A DNA stretch of 64,000 bases from Saccharina japonica (lineage: Eukaryota > Sar > Phaeophyceae > Laminariales > Laminariaceae): positions 1 to 64,000 of the forward strand of contig MEHQ01000218.1 of NCBI GenBank assembly GCA_008828725.1, written 5' to 3'. Below the pieces are notes generated by a model. It had not been told where the DNA came from and did not search any database. It saw nothing but the letters and a program-made list of their open reading frames with translations. Shown in pieces: positions 1 to 10,975 of this stretch. A program made the position numbers and the translations under genes. Each line of letters starts with the position of its first letter. The stretch's first letter is position 1.

Positions 1-399
1 ACAGCAGCGCGTACGGAAACGAGTTTGCGCGGGGAGATAAAAGCGTACGTATCCGCATGCAGATCTGGCGATGTAGCAGTATGCCGTGATACACACATCA
101 GGCCACCCTGCTGCACAATAACAGATAGGCCCCAAAGGCGTCAAGCTGCTGCTGTTGTTTGAGCGCATGCCCGAAGTATATGCTCGACGTGCCGTCCAAT
201 CGATGCCCTCCTTCCTTGTGGCGTGCGCGTGTGCTCTATTGCTGCACGTGCCCTCTTCAAAATCTACGCAGGCTGAAATAATCGTAATTGCTCGTTATTC
301 ATAGGGCTACAGTGTGTGCCGAAGGCGGGGCGTTTTCTGCAAGTGCGCGCGGTATTCTTTCAAAGCGCACAGAATTCGTAAAGCGGGTTTCACGTTGCC
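1..399 (+). repeat. Direct segmental duplication, copy 1
   Basis: This block matches 815-1200 in the same order and orientation. Shared landmarks are GCGCGGGGAGATAA, CTGGCGATGTAGCAGTATGCC, ATCGATGCCCTCCTT, GTGGCGTGCGCGTGTGCTCT, AAGGCGGGGCGTTTT and a common end at GCGGGTTTCACGTTGCC. The copies differ by many substitutions and small indels, so the duplication is not recent. Copy 1 runs off the left edge of the window. No reading frame is clearly kept in both copies, so I treat it as non-coding duplicated sequence of unknown origin. Confidence 0.8.
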
Positions 400-814
400 G
401 GAAATAGTTGGGAAAAGAACGTTTGGAACTTTACATTTTTTTCCGAACAGAGCTTGAACAGAGTAGTGGTGGTACTTGAAAAAATCCGAGCATCGTATAT
501 ACGAAAGAGTGCGCCCGTTTCGAGCACCCAGAGACGTGTGATGCACCAGCACTCGAGCCGCACGTCCTGTGTGTAGACGTATGATACTACTGTACACAGC
601 AGCAAGCAGCAGCAGCGTAGGATCACGAGTACTGCTGCTGTTCTCGCTGCTGTATCACGACCTGGTACGTACGAAGAGTATGCATGATACGTACGTACTT
701 GGTATACTAACTTCAACACGTACGTGCTTGTTGTATTTAAATAAAATTATTATAAATACGTCAGCTGTGAGTTCAACCGATGTTGTATTTCAAAAGGAGG
801 TACAGTCTACGAGT
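400..814. other. Spacer between the duplicated blocks, no gene seen
   Basis: The stretch holds CAG/CTG-rich simple sequence and GTACGTAC runs. Bases 735-785 (around GTCAGCTGTGAGTTCAACCGA) recur as a reverse complement near 36035-36085, so part of it is another dispersed repeat. The open frames here are short and low in complexity. Confidence 0.5.
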
Positions 815-1200
815 ACAGCAGCACAGTGTGTGCGAACGGAAACCAGTGTTGCGCGGGGAGATAACCACGTATGTATCCACGCAGACCTGGCGATGTAGCA
901 GTATGCCATGAAACACACATACATCAGGCCTGCTGCACAGTGACCGATATGCGCCAACGGTGTCACGCTGTGTGCTGCTGTTGTAGGAGCGCATGTTCGA
1001 AGCATGGTCGACGTGTCGTCCGATCGATGCCCTCCTTGTTGTGGCGTGCGCGTGTGCTCTTGCTGCATGTATGTGCCCTCTTCGAAACCCATCAAGGCTG
1101 AAGGCATCGTGATTGTCCGTTATGTATAGGGCTACGAACAGGCTACAGGGTGTGGCAAAGGCGGGGCGTTTTTCACAGTAGAAGCGGGTTTCACGTTGCC
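815..1200 (+). repeat. Direct segmental duplication, copy 2
   Basis: Second copy of the block at 1-399, about 815 bases downstream in the same orientation. It ends at the shared GCGGGTTTCACGTTGCC, after which a GC-rich stretch begins instead of the sequence that follows copy 1. The period of about 0.8 kb suggests an old tandem duplication. Confidence 0.8.
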
Positions 1201-1402
1201 CTGCTCGGCTCAGCCGAGTGGGACGGGGTACCCCGGGAAACCGACTCTATTTTTTCGGCTTCGCGAGCGCGCCGCGCGGGCCACGGGCCACGGCCGAGGG
1301 CGAGGCCCCGGGGGCACGCTCCCCGGTCGGCCCCCCGCGGGTCGCGCCCGGCGCCGGCGAGCTCGGCCGCGAGGGGCGAGAGCGAAAACGCGCCGCCGGG
1401 CA
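1199..1402. other. Compositionally foreign GC-rich island
   Basis: About 200 bases are almost entirely G and C (for example GCGCGCCGCGCGGGCCACGG and CGGCGCCGGCGAGCTCGG), between flanks near 50 percent GC and AT-rich sequence after 1405. Several frames are open only because stop codons are rare at this composition. It begins with a small inverted repeat, CTCGGCTCAGCCGAG. It could be a CpG-rich control region, an rDNA spacer fragment or a transferred piece; the sequence does not decide. Confidence 0.5.
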
Positions 1403-2270
1403 AAAAAATCACAATCCTACTTTGTTATATTATTCAGTACAGCAGTACTCGTGCTATACACAATAGTGCGTACTCGTACTGCTATAAGCGCCTCAAACGA
1501 TTCTATCGATACGATGGTGGCGAAGTGTCACTGGGACCCGCGTGCAGAGCAACCCCTCTGCGCGCTATAACTATACTAAAATGAAGTCACTTTTGTTGGT
1601 CATACTAAAATCAAGTAATTTGTATTGAAAGAGTCACCCAGATGTAAAAATATGGATCTCCAGAACTTCGATAATAATCGAAATCGGCCCATAAGTTCGC
1701 GAGTTAGCGGCTTTTACACTAATTTCAAGATAAAAACCTCAGACGTAAAAAAATCGATAAAAAAAAAAAAAAAAAGGGGGTCACTGCTGTACGTACAAGG
1801 GCTGCGCATCCATGCCGGCGTTTTGTTTGTGTCCGCTGTACGTACGTACGGAACGTACGTGCTGCTACTTTCTGGACTGCTGCTGTTGTTGCTTATTGCT
1901 GCTGTAGATGGGTTATTATATAAGGACTACTACTATTATTATTGCTGTACGTACTGGTGCTGCTGTATACTGATTTCACTCTGCTGTTGTTGTAGATTGT
2001 GGATGGGTGGATCGGTTGGTGCGTGTGTGTATCGATCGGTTGGTGCGCACGTACGTACGTGGTTGGGTGGGTGGGTCGGTGGTTGGGTGGGTGGGTGTGA
2101 GTGATGTGAGTGGATGTTGGTAAGTACGTGGTGGGTGGGTGGGTGTCGGTGGGTCGGTTGATACGTGGTTGACTGCGTGTGTGTGTGGATCGTGACCCAG
2201 TTCTTATTTTTTTGGATTTTTGTTTCTGTCCGCTTTATACCGGCCCCGCCCTGGCGTGGTTCGGGGTACC
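1403..2270. other. Non-coding stretch with G-rich simple sequence
   Basis: There is a poly-A run at about 1757-1774, CTG/TAC-rich patches, and at about 2060-2160 repeated GGGTGGGT motifs that could form a G-quadruplex. A 159-residue frame across 1625-2104 reads mostly through simple sequence (long Tyr/Cys and Gly/Trp runs) and is not credible as a gene. Confidence 0.5.
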
Positions 2271-2274
2271 ACTA

Positions 2275-2982
2275 CAGTAGTAACCATCTGAGAACGGTAC
2301 TTTTTTTTTGTGGGTTCTGCCGATGGCTGTACTGAAAGAACCAAGGCGACAATTCACACGCCGGTTGTGTCCAACAATGCCCTGAGTGAAAATGAAAATT
2401 CGCGTTCGCGTCGATTTTTATATTTTTCAGTTTTGCTTTAGTTATAGCCTTGAAATGCTATTTTTGGTAAGGATTTCAAATGGTCAATTTTCAATATAAT
2501 ATTTATTTTCGGCCGGCTCAGGAAACCACATTCTAGACCCGATATTGAAAATGTGTTCCCGGAGGATTGTGGTGACAAGCTATACGATCATCATACAAGT
2601 TGTATTGTAGTAAAATATCCATTTTTGATGGCGCTGAAAATGGATATTTTACTACAATACAACTTGTATGATCGTATAGCTAATCACCACAATCCTCCGG
2701 GAACACATTTTCAATATCGGGTCTATAATATGGTTTCCTGAGCCAGCCGAAATTAAATATATTGAAAATTGGCCATTTGCAATCCTTACCAAAAATAGCC
2801 TTTCAAGCCTATAACTAAAGCAAAACTGAAAAATATAAAAATCGACGCGAACGCGAATTTTCATTTTCACTCAGGGCATTGTTGGACACAACCGGCGTGT
2901 GAATTGTTGCCTTGGTTCTTTCAGTACAGCCATCGGCAGAACCCACAAAAAAAAAAGTACCGTTCTCAGATGGTTACTACTG
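2275..2982. mobile_element. Fold-back MITE, Tc1/mariner-like ends
   Basis: Two arms of about 350 bases are near-perfect reverse complements, meeting around 2626-2640. The outer ends read CAGTAGTAACCATCTGAGAA on both sides and are flanked by TA (2273-2274 and 2983-2984). A CAGT start and a TA target duplication are typical of Tc1/mariner non-autonomous elements. There is no transposase. The arms differ at several positions, so the copy is not brand new. Transcription through it would give a long hairpin RNA. A 62-codon frame across the centre is a by-product of the palindrome. Confidence 0.85.
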
Positions 2983-2986
2983 TAGT

Positions 2987-3904
2987 AGTATATCTAAAGT
3001 AATGTACACCCTGTGAAGTTGGAAATCTCGAGATCGTCTTCGCTTCAGACCGGATTCCGCTCGCAATCAGTTCGCCGGGTTTTTGGCCCTCTCGTCTCGA
3101 GGGTCGCGTCTCTCATCCTCCACCCCTCCTATTATTCCCCCCGCGCGCACTCTCGGGTCGTGCGCTGCCGCCGAGTGCGTCGACCCCGAACTGGGCGGAT
3201 CTTGCGGGGGTGGAGAGACACTGAGGTTATTTTTCGAGACAAACGTGCTCCATTTCTGGCTCCTGGAGATTAGTTTCGTGTGCTATGTACTGCGATCTCG
3301 ATCTCAAATCTCGACCTGTTACGTATCTCTTCTCTCTCTCGGACTCTCGCTCGCTACCGCCTTATATCGACTATCTCCCTGGGCGGGTCGCCTTCAGCCT
3401 CTTTGACCCCCTCCACCTTGCCTCGTATACGCCGCATGTACTACAGGCAGCAAGCAGCAGCAGTTTGTACAAAACAAAAACTCGGCTTATTTGCTCCAAT
3501 GATTCGCGGGTTAATGATCACTGCTGTTGTACCAGGTATTATAGCAATAAATCAGGCCATCACCTGGAAAACAGGGCATTATAGGCGACGTGTTGAACAC
3601 TATACTACAAATAACATACTGTGTGTCCTTTACATTCAACCGTCCTTTCTACCCGTCGACATCCAGCACACCCAGTGCCCGTGCCGATTCTAATTCCTAG
3701 AGAAATACCAGTTATATATATGTGGTCACAAAACTACAACACAGAGATACTACTTTGCAGTGCAGTAAGCAGAGCAGACAATCCAAAGACATGTATATAC
3801 GACAGGCGCGACCTACCCTATTAGCAATTCAGATGCGTGTGCGTGAGTTCGAGTCCTAGGATGATACCTGTCACGTACGTACCAGTACTTGTTTATAGTC
3901 ATAT
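2987..3904. other. No recognisable gene
   Basis: From 3013 to 3430 the sequence is pyrimidine- and CTC-rich, with overlapping open frames and no known domain. It could be a 5-prime region or a degenerate repeat. The remainder holds CAG runs and GTAC-rich sequence. A B-box-like GAGTTCGAGTCC sits at about 3846, but no tRNA fold surrounds it. Confidence 0.4.
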
Positions 3905-4640
3905 ATTTGTTCGTGTTGGGTCTGATTATTGTTTGTTTTTACCCCGCTGTTGACACCAATCAATGTTACAGGACTATAATCGTATGTACAGCAGTAGTAG
4001 TATGTTTGGCGGGCAAAACTGGACGTAACTGCCCGTACTGGCAGTAATATCAGGGTTCGATGCACACTGCTCACACTGCGAGTACGTACTACTCGCAGCT
4101 ATAAACGGAGTTCTGCACTACTGTACGGACGCTGTTTAAATTTACCCTATATGGATCTGACGACCGGAGTTTAAGCTCAAGCACACCTTCGATCTCCCTT
4201 TTTTACCGGTTTCTTTTTTCCCACTGTATGTGTAAATGTGTATGTTGCGGACCTGATTATTTACTTCCACCCCGGTTAACAGCAATAATGCTGTAGTTTG
4301 GAGAGCTCAAGCATGCCTTCGATCTCCCTTTTCTTTACCACTTTTTTTGTTTTGTTGTTTTCTTCTTTTTCTTCGCTTTATTAATGTTTCGGACCTGGTT
4401 ATTTGTTTCCATCCCGGTTGACAGCAATTATTCTGCTGTTATATGCTATTAACCATAGCATTGTTGACCGGCAAAACTGGAGGAACTCGGAGTACTGGCA
4501 GTATATCAGGGTTCGACACACTGCTCACACTCTGCACGTTACGAGTACTCGCAGCATATCGGAGTTACATGTACTACTACTACTGTGGATATTATGCTGC
4601 GTGTATTTCACGAATTTCGGAGCTTGACACTGAGAAGACT
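3905..4640 (+). repeat. Local nested duplications
   Basis: Segments recur in direct orientation at two scales. GCTCAAGCAYRCCTTCGATC occurs near 4171 and 4308 (period about 135). The motif GGACCTGRTTATTTRYTTCC followed by CCCGGTTRACAGCAAT occurs near 4250 and 4390, with a weaker form near 3922. A larger block around GGCAAAACTGGA, TACTGGCAG and CAGGGTTCGA occurs at about 4012-4110 and 4477-4580. No coding frame is preserved. Confidence 0.7.
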
Positions 4641-5045
4641 GCCCGTGTTCGCCGTGACTGAGAGAACTGCACCGCATAAGAAAGGGCCGGGTACTATCTT
4701 AATGCGGCTGATAAATATCATAAACACGCCACTAAAAAAACATCAGAAACAAACCTGAGAAAAATGGGATAGATACGTAGTTCATTGTGTCCGGTTTCAT
4801 TCTGAGTGAATAATGCCATGCACATTGTCGGAAAGCAAAAAAAAAAATAGTTTCATAAGTGTAGACACCACGGGCTCCGCTCGGACATGCGGAGAGTCAC
4901 CAGGCCTCCAGGATTTTCTTCTTGCGCCCCCCCCCTGTTGCCAGCTTTGAATCCTGCCGACTATCCTTGCCGAACCGCGTTATCGGCACGATGTGCGTTT
5001 ACCGTGTCAAAACTGAGCCCACCTCGACTGGTGGTGCATTTTTGA
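4641..5045. other. No gene seen
   Basis: Short AT-rich and poly-A or poly-C containing sequence with no conserved frame or clear repeat. Confidence 0.4.
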
Positions 5046-5048
5046 GAC

Positions 5049-5702
5049 TGAGACTGAGAAACGAGGTTGCGAACTGAGCATTAACACTTTTTTTCAACAT
5101 TTCTTTCTTCCTGCAACACTTGGCATTGCCTTGATTCTGTACGTTTTTGTCAGATATCGGAGCACGAGCGAGTGCCATCACGTTGTCGTAAATATCACAC
5201 CTTATTATCCTGAGAACTGAGACGATAGTCAGAGAACACCATCATTTATTAAACGAGCCCGAGAGAAAGGCGACTGGTGCATTTTTGAGACTAAAAGGGT
5301 CGTTCTTATCGAGCAACTTTTTTTCCATAATTTCCAATATTTTTTTCCAAACAAAAAAAAGGAAATCTTGGAAATCTTGGAAACATTGGAAATATTGGAA
5401 ATTCTTCAGAGGGCAAAATGTTTGGAAGGCTTCACGTTCCAATAAATCAAAATAGAAAAAATGGTAGTCTAAAAAATTGCGCGAAAACTAATGTTGGAAA
5501 TTTAGGAAATTTAGGAAATTTAGGAAACACATGGCTCCGATAAGAATGGCCCTAGACTGAGAAATGAGGTTGCGAACTGGATTTCGACACTTACTTATCA
5601 TGTTTTCCTCCTTCCGGCCACACTTGGCATTGCCTTGAGTAAAATACGCATGTGTCAGATATCAAAACAACACGAGCGAGCGCCATCACATTGTCGTATA
5701 TA
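5049..5702 (+). repeat. Diverged direct repeat pair with GGAAAT microsatellite
   Basis: Bases 5049-5195 and about 5557-5702 share GACTGAGAAAYGAGGTTGCG, CACTTGGCATTGCCTTGA, TGTCAGATATC and GCCATCACRTTGTCGTA in order. Between them are two short tandem tracts, one of GGAAATCTT-type units (5365-5405) and one of GAAATTTAG units (5498-5530). No coding potential is evident. Confidence 0.7.
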
Positions 5703-5978
5703 GCAAGGATGGTACCAAATACATCATGTACATTTTTCTATCTGAATGATGGGTGCCGGCACCCCTTCGCAGCCCTTGTACTTGTATGTAGATACTCTTT
5801 ACCGTAGTTTTAACGTGACAATAGAGCGGGCACCCCGCACAAAAAACGAACAACACGGTTTCAGGTGCTTTCATATTTGCCGTACTCTTGACAAACAAAT
5901 AATCAAGGTGGAACGCGGCGCATGCAGATAGGCGTTCCAATTGTTACGTGTTCACGTTCCGAAACCAAATCCATTACA
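5703..5978. other. No gene seen
   Basis: Overlapping short frames on both strands with no recognisable domain. Confidence 0.3.
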
Positions 5979-6018
5979 GCCACTGGCGGCCTGGACGGCC
6001 TAGACGGCCGCCGGTGGC
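5979..6018. other. GC-rich hairpin
   Basis: GCCACTGGCGGCC at the left and GGCCGCCGGTGGC at the right are reverse complements apart from one mismatch, around a loop that itself repeats GACGGCCTAGACGGCC. It could be the end of a small mobile element or an RNA hairpin; nothing else identifies it. Confidence 0.5.
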
Positions 6019-7130
6019 AGACTCGCGTAATCCCCAAAGTGTTTTTAATGGTAGAAGCAGCGTTGTGGTGAAATATGGAGGGCAAACTTAATGCTAAGAG
6101 TTGAGAGTGCTCCGACGTAGTGACTGGTGATACTGTAAAGTGATACGAGGGGTACTCGTACGTGTCTTCGGGCACATGCAGTCTGATATCATATGTACGT
6201 ACTACGTATCCGACACGCATAAGACAAGAACAAGGTTGTCTTAGAGACAACCAGCACTACAGCCATATATAACAGGGGGTTCCACACATGAACAATGGGA
6301 TGTGTATCACAGGGTAGTACTGGAAATTATATTCGGGCATATACAAATAAAAGGTAGGAACAGACGCGCTTGAAATAAGAAAGCGAGTAGAGCAGCGGGA
6401 GCAGCGAGATACCCAGAGTCCATAGATACCGGGCGAGGCCAGCCACGAGCAGGGGAGAGCCAGGCAACGGATAGGGAGCGGCAGACAAGCGTCGGGCACC
6501 GTTGTTTTCTTTCGGTTTTTTTTTAAGTTTTGTTTGCAGAGCGGGTATCTTTATCGCGTTGTCAGGCGTAGTCCTTTTCAACGTATAGTAGTATAAGACG
6601 ACACCGAGTAGAGATATAACAGACAGGGGAGGGCCGATGCCGTGCACGAGCAAGAGAGAGTCGGATGTCGAGCAGCAGGGAGCGGTGTAGAGACGTCATA
6701 CATCGTCTTCTATATAGAGTGAGCAACAGCCGCGTGGTACGATAGAGATGGCACTTTTCGGCTCCTTATCCAAAAAGTCGTCGGACTATTTTAATTATTA
6801 TGGTATTGCAATACTTTTCTGTTCATCGGATACGAGTAGCGTTTTTTCCCCCTTCAAAATCAGTTTTTGGGTGATATATTGACCGCCTCAAGTGACCACC
6901 CGCAGAAAAACGATAGTATGCTTCTGTTGTGTTAGTATCGCAAGCGAATGAGTATCAATCGCGTTGCTAGCCTCCAGGGTCGAAGAAAAAAAGAGGTATC
7001 GGTATACATTTAGTAATTGCTCCGCCAAACCACCCCCGTTTTCCCCCGACTCTCCGTCAGCCAACTTTAGTACTGACCACAGCGTTCGATCCGATCTCGA
7101 GGCAATAGCCGCTACGAGTACATACCAGGG
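6019..7130. other. No gene seen
   Basis: Frames of about 80-115 codons on the - strand between 5900 and 6655 overlap one another and have no recognisable domain. There is no sign of a spliced gene. Confidence 0.35.
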
Positions 7131-7600
7131 TTCGAATTTGTTGGTGAAACGTGCGCAATTGCACCAAAAATCTGAAATATCAGCTTTTGCGCACAAAAAA
7201 ACAGTAGACTTGCGGCTTTGCGCACATCTTTTTTAGGCCCCCGCACACTTTTTGGTGGGCCACTTCGCCGTAGGCGAAAAATAAATGGGGCCTATTTTCG
7301 CCGCAGGCGAAAATTGTTTTGGGTCCGTTTTCGCCGCAGGCGAAATTTGTTTTAGGCCTTTTTCTTGTGATTTATTCGACAATTTCCTGCTGAATTTGTT
7401 TGTGGCTTTCTTTTTTGAGGGCACTGAGTTCAAATTTATGACGGTTTTGTATGTCCGTGGATAAAACAAGGCTTGAAAGGGTCGCAAATACAGAGGCTAT
7501 GCTTGTCTGTGTGTTATTTGCAAGACGAGCGAATGAGACGCACATTTTGAGTACATTTACGCACATACGTCCACAAATTTCGCCTCCGCCGGCCCTCCGG
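7131..7600 (-). repeat. Dispersed repeat with conserved short frame, copy A
   Basis: Read on the - strand this block matches 34985-35710 on the + strand. The match starts near the proline/GC-rich CCCCGGAGG motif, continues through ATGTGCGTAAAT and CTCAAAATGTGCGTCTCATT, then CTTTCAAGCCTTGTTT and AACCGTCATAAATTTGAACT, and ends near GTGAAACGTGCGCAATTG. A frame of about 75 codons is open in both copies, with peptides KMCVSFARLAN and RHKFEL. Near the low-coordinate end three CGCC-GYA-GGCG hairpins recur at about 32-base spacing (7268, 7301, 7333). Probably a transposable element fragment of unknown class; it overlaps the apparent upstream part of the secreted-protein gene on the other strand. Confidence 0.65.
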
Positions 7601-7643
7601 GGGCCCTCCCCAACACCACCCCCTCGCCCTCTCGTCGCCCCCN

Positions 7644-7880
7644 CGACAACAGCACCCCCGACAACAGCACCCCCGACAACAGCACCCCCGACAACAGCAC
7701 CCCCGACAACAGCACCCCCGACAACAGCACCCCCGACAACAGCACCCCCGACAACAGCACCCCCGACAACAGCACCCCCGACAACAGCACCCCCGACAAC
7801 AGCACCCCCGACAACAGCGCCCCCGACCACAGCACCCCCGACAACAGCACCCCCGACAACAGCACCCCCAACAACACCAC
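7644..7880 (+). repeat. 15-bp coding minisatellite
   Basis: About fifteen near-identical copies of CGACAACAGCACCCC, then a degenerate tail. Because 15 is a multiple of three, the reading frame is kept and gives TTAPP repeats. One unresolved base (N) lies at 7643, just before the array, which suggests the assembly struggled here; the true copy number may differ. Each unit contains CAACAG, which resembles a 3-prime splice site. Confidence 0.9.
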
Positions 7881-7997
7881 CTCCAACACGAGCGCAATGC
7901 GACTCCGACGATGACTGTTCGGGAGTCGACGAAATATGCTGCCCAGAGAAGGGCGTCTGTGAAGTTCCCGTTCCCGACAGCGACCCTCAAGTCTGCG
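7646..7997 (+). CDS. Upstream exon of secreted vWD-like protein: Thr/Pro linker and cysteine module
   Basis: This exon encodes about fifteen TTAPP repeats, a mucin-like linker of the kind often O-glycosylated in extracellular proteins, then a cysteine-rich module containing CDSDDDCSGVDEICCPEKG and ending DSDPQVC. The last base, 7997, is followed by GTGAGAAC, a good 5-prime splice site. Splicing to 9649 completes a Gly codon and gives VCGDPHM, running straight into the domain of the next exon. The frame stays open upstream to an ATG at 7451, but those codons lie in a dispersed repeat read from the other strand. I therefore place no start codon; a signal peptide and first exon probably lie further upstream. 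The four-disulfide-like spacing of the module is reminiscent of small secreted Cys-rich domains, but I cannot name the family. Variation in repeat number would change linker length without changing frame. Confidence 0.65.
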
Positions 7998-8109
7998 GTG
8001 AGAACCTCCTGCTTAATCGATCGACACAATGTGTTCATATATTTTGTCGCCCTTGCTCCCACCATTCCGTTGGAGGGTGTGGTTTTTTCCCTCTTCCCCG
8101 TTTATTTTT

Positions 8110-9365
8110 ATTTATTTTAGTTTACGACAAAATGTTGCGTCGGTTACAAAAAACATGTTTTCATGCCGCCAGAGGCCGGGACCAATCAGATGTCGATGCA
8201 TTTCAGTATTAATAGAATACCGTGTCCCTCGGGGGTAAAACGTTGTCTTGAATTACTGCAACAGTTTTTATATAATTTTGATCCTATACCTGGTGAACAT
8301 ACAGATAGTACATATCGCGAAACCAAAATGTATAATAACACGCTCACGAAATCACCGGAACGCGCGTCGTTTATTGACGAGTACCTGGTACGTGTATCGG
8401 GTATGCTAGTTGAATTTCAGCTCAACATCGCACTGCTTGCATCGAAATCACACGAGTGATAGTTGAGCCGAGAAGGAGGTCTCTCGTAATCTCGCCCTAC
8501 GGTACCAACGCCAGCAGTCGAAAGTCCGAGTGGGATCAGCGTCCTTATGTATGACTGCTGGGGACTTGGTGTGCGTTTCAGTGTACCGTGTGGAACATTG
8601 TTGCCGTCTTCAGCCTCCAGAATGCGGAATATTTCGAGAAGTCGGCGCGTTCTACAAGGGATGTACCCCCGATATATCTCATCGCGTAGGCTCATATATT
8701 AGCATGGACATTGCGCGGTCCTCGTGACCAAACGAGCTTATGTGGCAGGAGCTTTCGATCACTGCAAGATGACGATCGTGTATAACTTTTATTTGGATAA
8801 TGGCACATCGAGCCGATCCGCTACACCGCCCGCGCTCATATATATAGGTATGCTGTGTGGAGGTGGCGTGGTGCTGAAACCGGCGCCGTGTACGTACGAG
8901 TGGTGGTTGTATAAACTGATCTCGCTGTTGGTAGCTAAGTTGTGAGTACGCACCATCCCGAGTAGATGCAATTCATGGGAGGCTGATCTCTAGGAAAGGG
9001 ATGGCTGACACCCAGATTCTGCACATCAGATGGGTTGGATTGGCGTCACATACGTGGCGAACGCGCCGACTTCTTCGGCTTCCCTTGTACCCATCGTACC
9101 TGAGAGACGATCCAAAACGCTCAAGTGACACAGGTTGCACTTAAAAGGATGTACTCGCACTCGTACATAGGTACCAGGTATCACAGCAGTGTCGTATATA
9201 CGTAGATATGCTTCATTTTTCGTATGATTACACTTGTTTTTGATTCGTATGTTGTTCAGCAGTACGAAAATCGCAACACTACAGGCAATAAAAACATGTT
9301 TTTTCAGGGACTGACATGAATAATAAGCAGGCCTCTACGATGCACAGGCCCTTACCATATATCCC
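8110..9365 (+). repeat. 1.25-kb dispersed repeat inside the intron, copy 1
   Basis: Most of the intron at 7998-9648 is a repeat also found at 43790-44955 in the same orientation, and in part at 42770-43340 reversed. Landmarks occur in the same order: TTACGAC, CGGTTACAAAAAA, AGATGTCGA, ATTTCAGCTC, ATAGTTGAGCCGAGAA, CGTGGTGCTRAAA, GTGGCGAACGCGCCGA and CCTCTACGATGC. Identity looks moderate, with many indels. No frame is kept between copies, so it is likely a non-autonomous element of unknown class inserted into the intron. Confidence 0.7.
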
Positions 9366-9648
9366 TTCCGTTGCGGTGACAATCAATCGTGCCATATTAC
9401 ACCGTGGAGTATTCACCTTGATAGTCCCAACTTTCGTTGTTCTATCTGTGATAACGCAGCACGTCGGCCGTTCAACAGGGTTGTCATAGTAGACATGGAG
9501 AAATCGTGGACTGACACATATGGGTACGAAGCGGCACTGTCCGCTTGTTATCACCCTGGTCTCGGCTTGATGTACTGCTGTAGTCATAGTCCGCATTACT
9601 TACATACGTCCCATTCGTTGGTTGTGTCTTGGCTCGTGTCCCCCCAAG

Positions 9649-10541
9649 GTGACCCTCACATGACGGGTCTCCGCGGACAGAAGATCGACTGGTCGGGAGT
9701 TGACGGCGGCTGGTACTGTCTCGTTAGGGACGACGACATCAATCTGCAGGTCAATATCCGCCTCACCGCGCCTCTGGCTGACGAATTTCCCGACCGCCAG
9801 CTCATCACGGGCCTGAGCATCCTGTCGGAGGGCCATTCCCTTGTCGTTGAGGTGGATGATCCCTATAACGTCGACACCGACGGGTGCCTTGACGGTGTTT
9901 CGCCTTGCCTGTCAAACGGTGGACTACTCGTTGTTACCGACGGGCAAGAGTCCAAGCACCTCCTGCACCCAACAAGGGACGAGTACGTAGGCGGTGGGAT
10001 GCATGTGTCCGCTTCGAATCTACCGGTGGAATGCCGACTGTTCGGCGGCTCGACGGTCTGGGCCCAGATGTACGAGGAGACGATGCAGGGACACCGCAAG
10101 CTTAGCGACGGTGGAAGCTTCGAAGATTGGGTCATGGCATTCGACCACGTCGCCGCTCCTGATTGGTGCATGAAGTACATTAAGGAGCGCGGCCTGGCTG
10201 ATGTTGAGTCCGCCTATGCCCTATTCCGAGTGTCGACCCCAACTGCACACGTGCAGCTGCATGTCGGTATCGATCACCAGGGCGGCGATCAGCTGGACTG
10301 GGACGGGCGTGCGCTTCCTGACCTGGATTTCTGGCAGATGGACGCTGGGGTACACGGACTGTCGCTGGACAGAGAGACTCTAACCGGTATCCTCGGCGAA
10401 ACCGCCCGCCCCATGCTAGACGAACATGGGCACGAAATTATGGAGGGATATAACGCGATGCGTGGCACTGTGGAGGATTACCGTGTGTCCGGCGCTCTGG
10501 GCACCGAATTCGCCCTCCTTCACAAAAACCAAGACGCTTGA
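9649..10541 (+). CDS. Downstream exon of secreted vWD-like protein
   Basis: The exon starts after CCCCCCAAG, an acceptable 3-prime splice site, and completes the Gly of CGDPHM. About 297 codons follow, to a TGA at 10539-10541. GDPHMTGLRGQKIDW followed by an aromatic and charged strand region (GGWYCLVRDDDINLQVNIRL) resembles the start of von Willebrand factor type D-like domains, which open with GDPH and a beta strand. The rest, with only four further cysteines, does not look like an animal vWD domain, so this is a diverged relative or a lineage-specific domain that shares its entry motif. The exon is also open upstream to an ATG at 9495, but those codons lack the conserved CG and look intronic. 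Its reading frame is intact. The likely role is an extracellular or cell-wall protein; the ligand is unknown. Confidence 0.7.
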
Positions 10542-10975
10542 GCAACGTCCCAGGAGGTTCCTGAAAAACGTGCGTGGAGTTTGGTGCACATCGTCTTTGA
10601 GGTTTGGGGGTGTTCGGTTTGATAGCCTACGTCCTGGTAGAACGCGAGCAGACGCACACACAAAATAAGCCACGCCTATATATTTTTCATTATCGGAGCA
10701 AAATCAATACCTCACGCCGAGCGCGAATCTGAAATCTTTTGGGGCAATATTACCTCTTATGGTTTCCCATCTTCTCTCTACGAGGTATGATGCCTGCCCT
10801 ACTTCTTGTAGATCCCTCCCTTTTGTAGGTCCTATGCCGGGTCACATAACGGGTCCTCCTCTACTCCCCCCCCCCCCCCCCCCCACTTCGGTGCGTATTT
10901 TCGTTTAAATCACGAAAGGAGTTCAGTATATTAACCCCTCATCTGACTCGCGTCGGATTGTGCATACTCACGCTA
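10542..10975. other. Region after the vWD-like gene, no gene seen
   Basis: The 3-prime flank contains a run of about 21 C at 10863-10884 and pyrimidine-rich sequence. No polyadenylation signal can be fixed with confidence. Confidence 0.35.

Noticed and set aside
1625-2104. A 159-codon frame with Tyr/Cys and Gly/Trp runs
   Set aside because: Composed of CTG/TAC and GGGT simple sequence; no domain and no support from neighbours.
9495-9648. ATG at 9495 as the start of the vWD-like protein
   Set aside because: The 51 codons before the splice acceptor have no similarity to a signal peptide or to the cysteine module, whereas splicing from 7997 restores a CGDPHM entry motif in frame.
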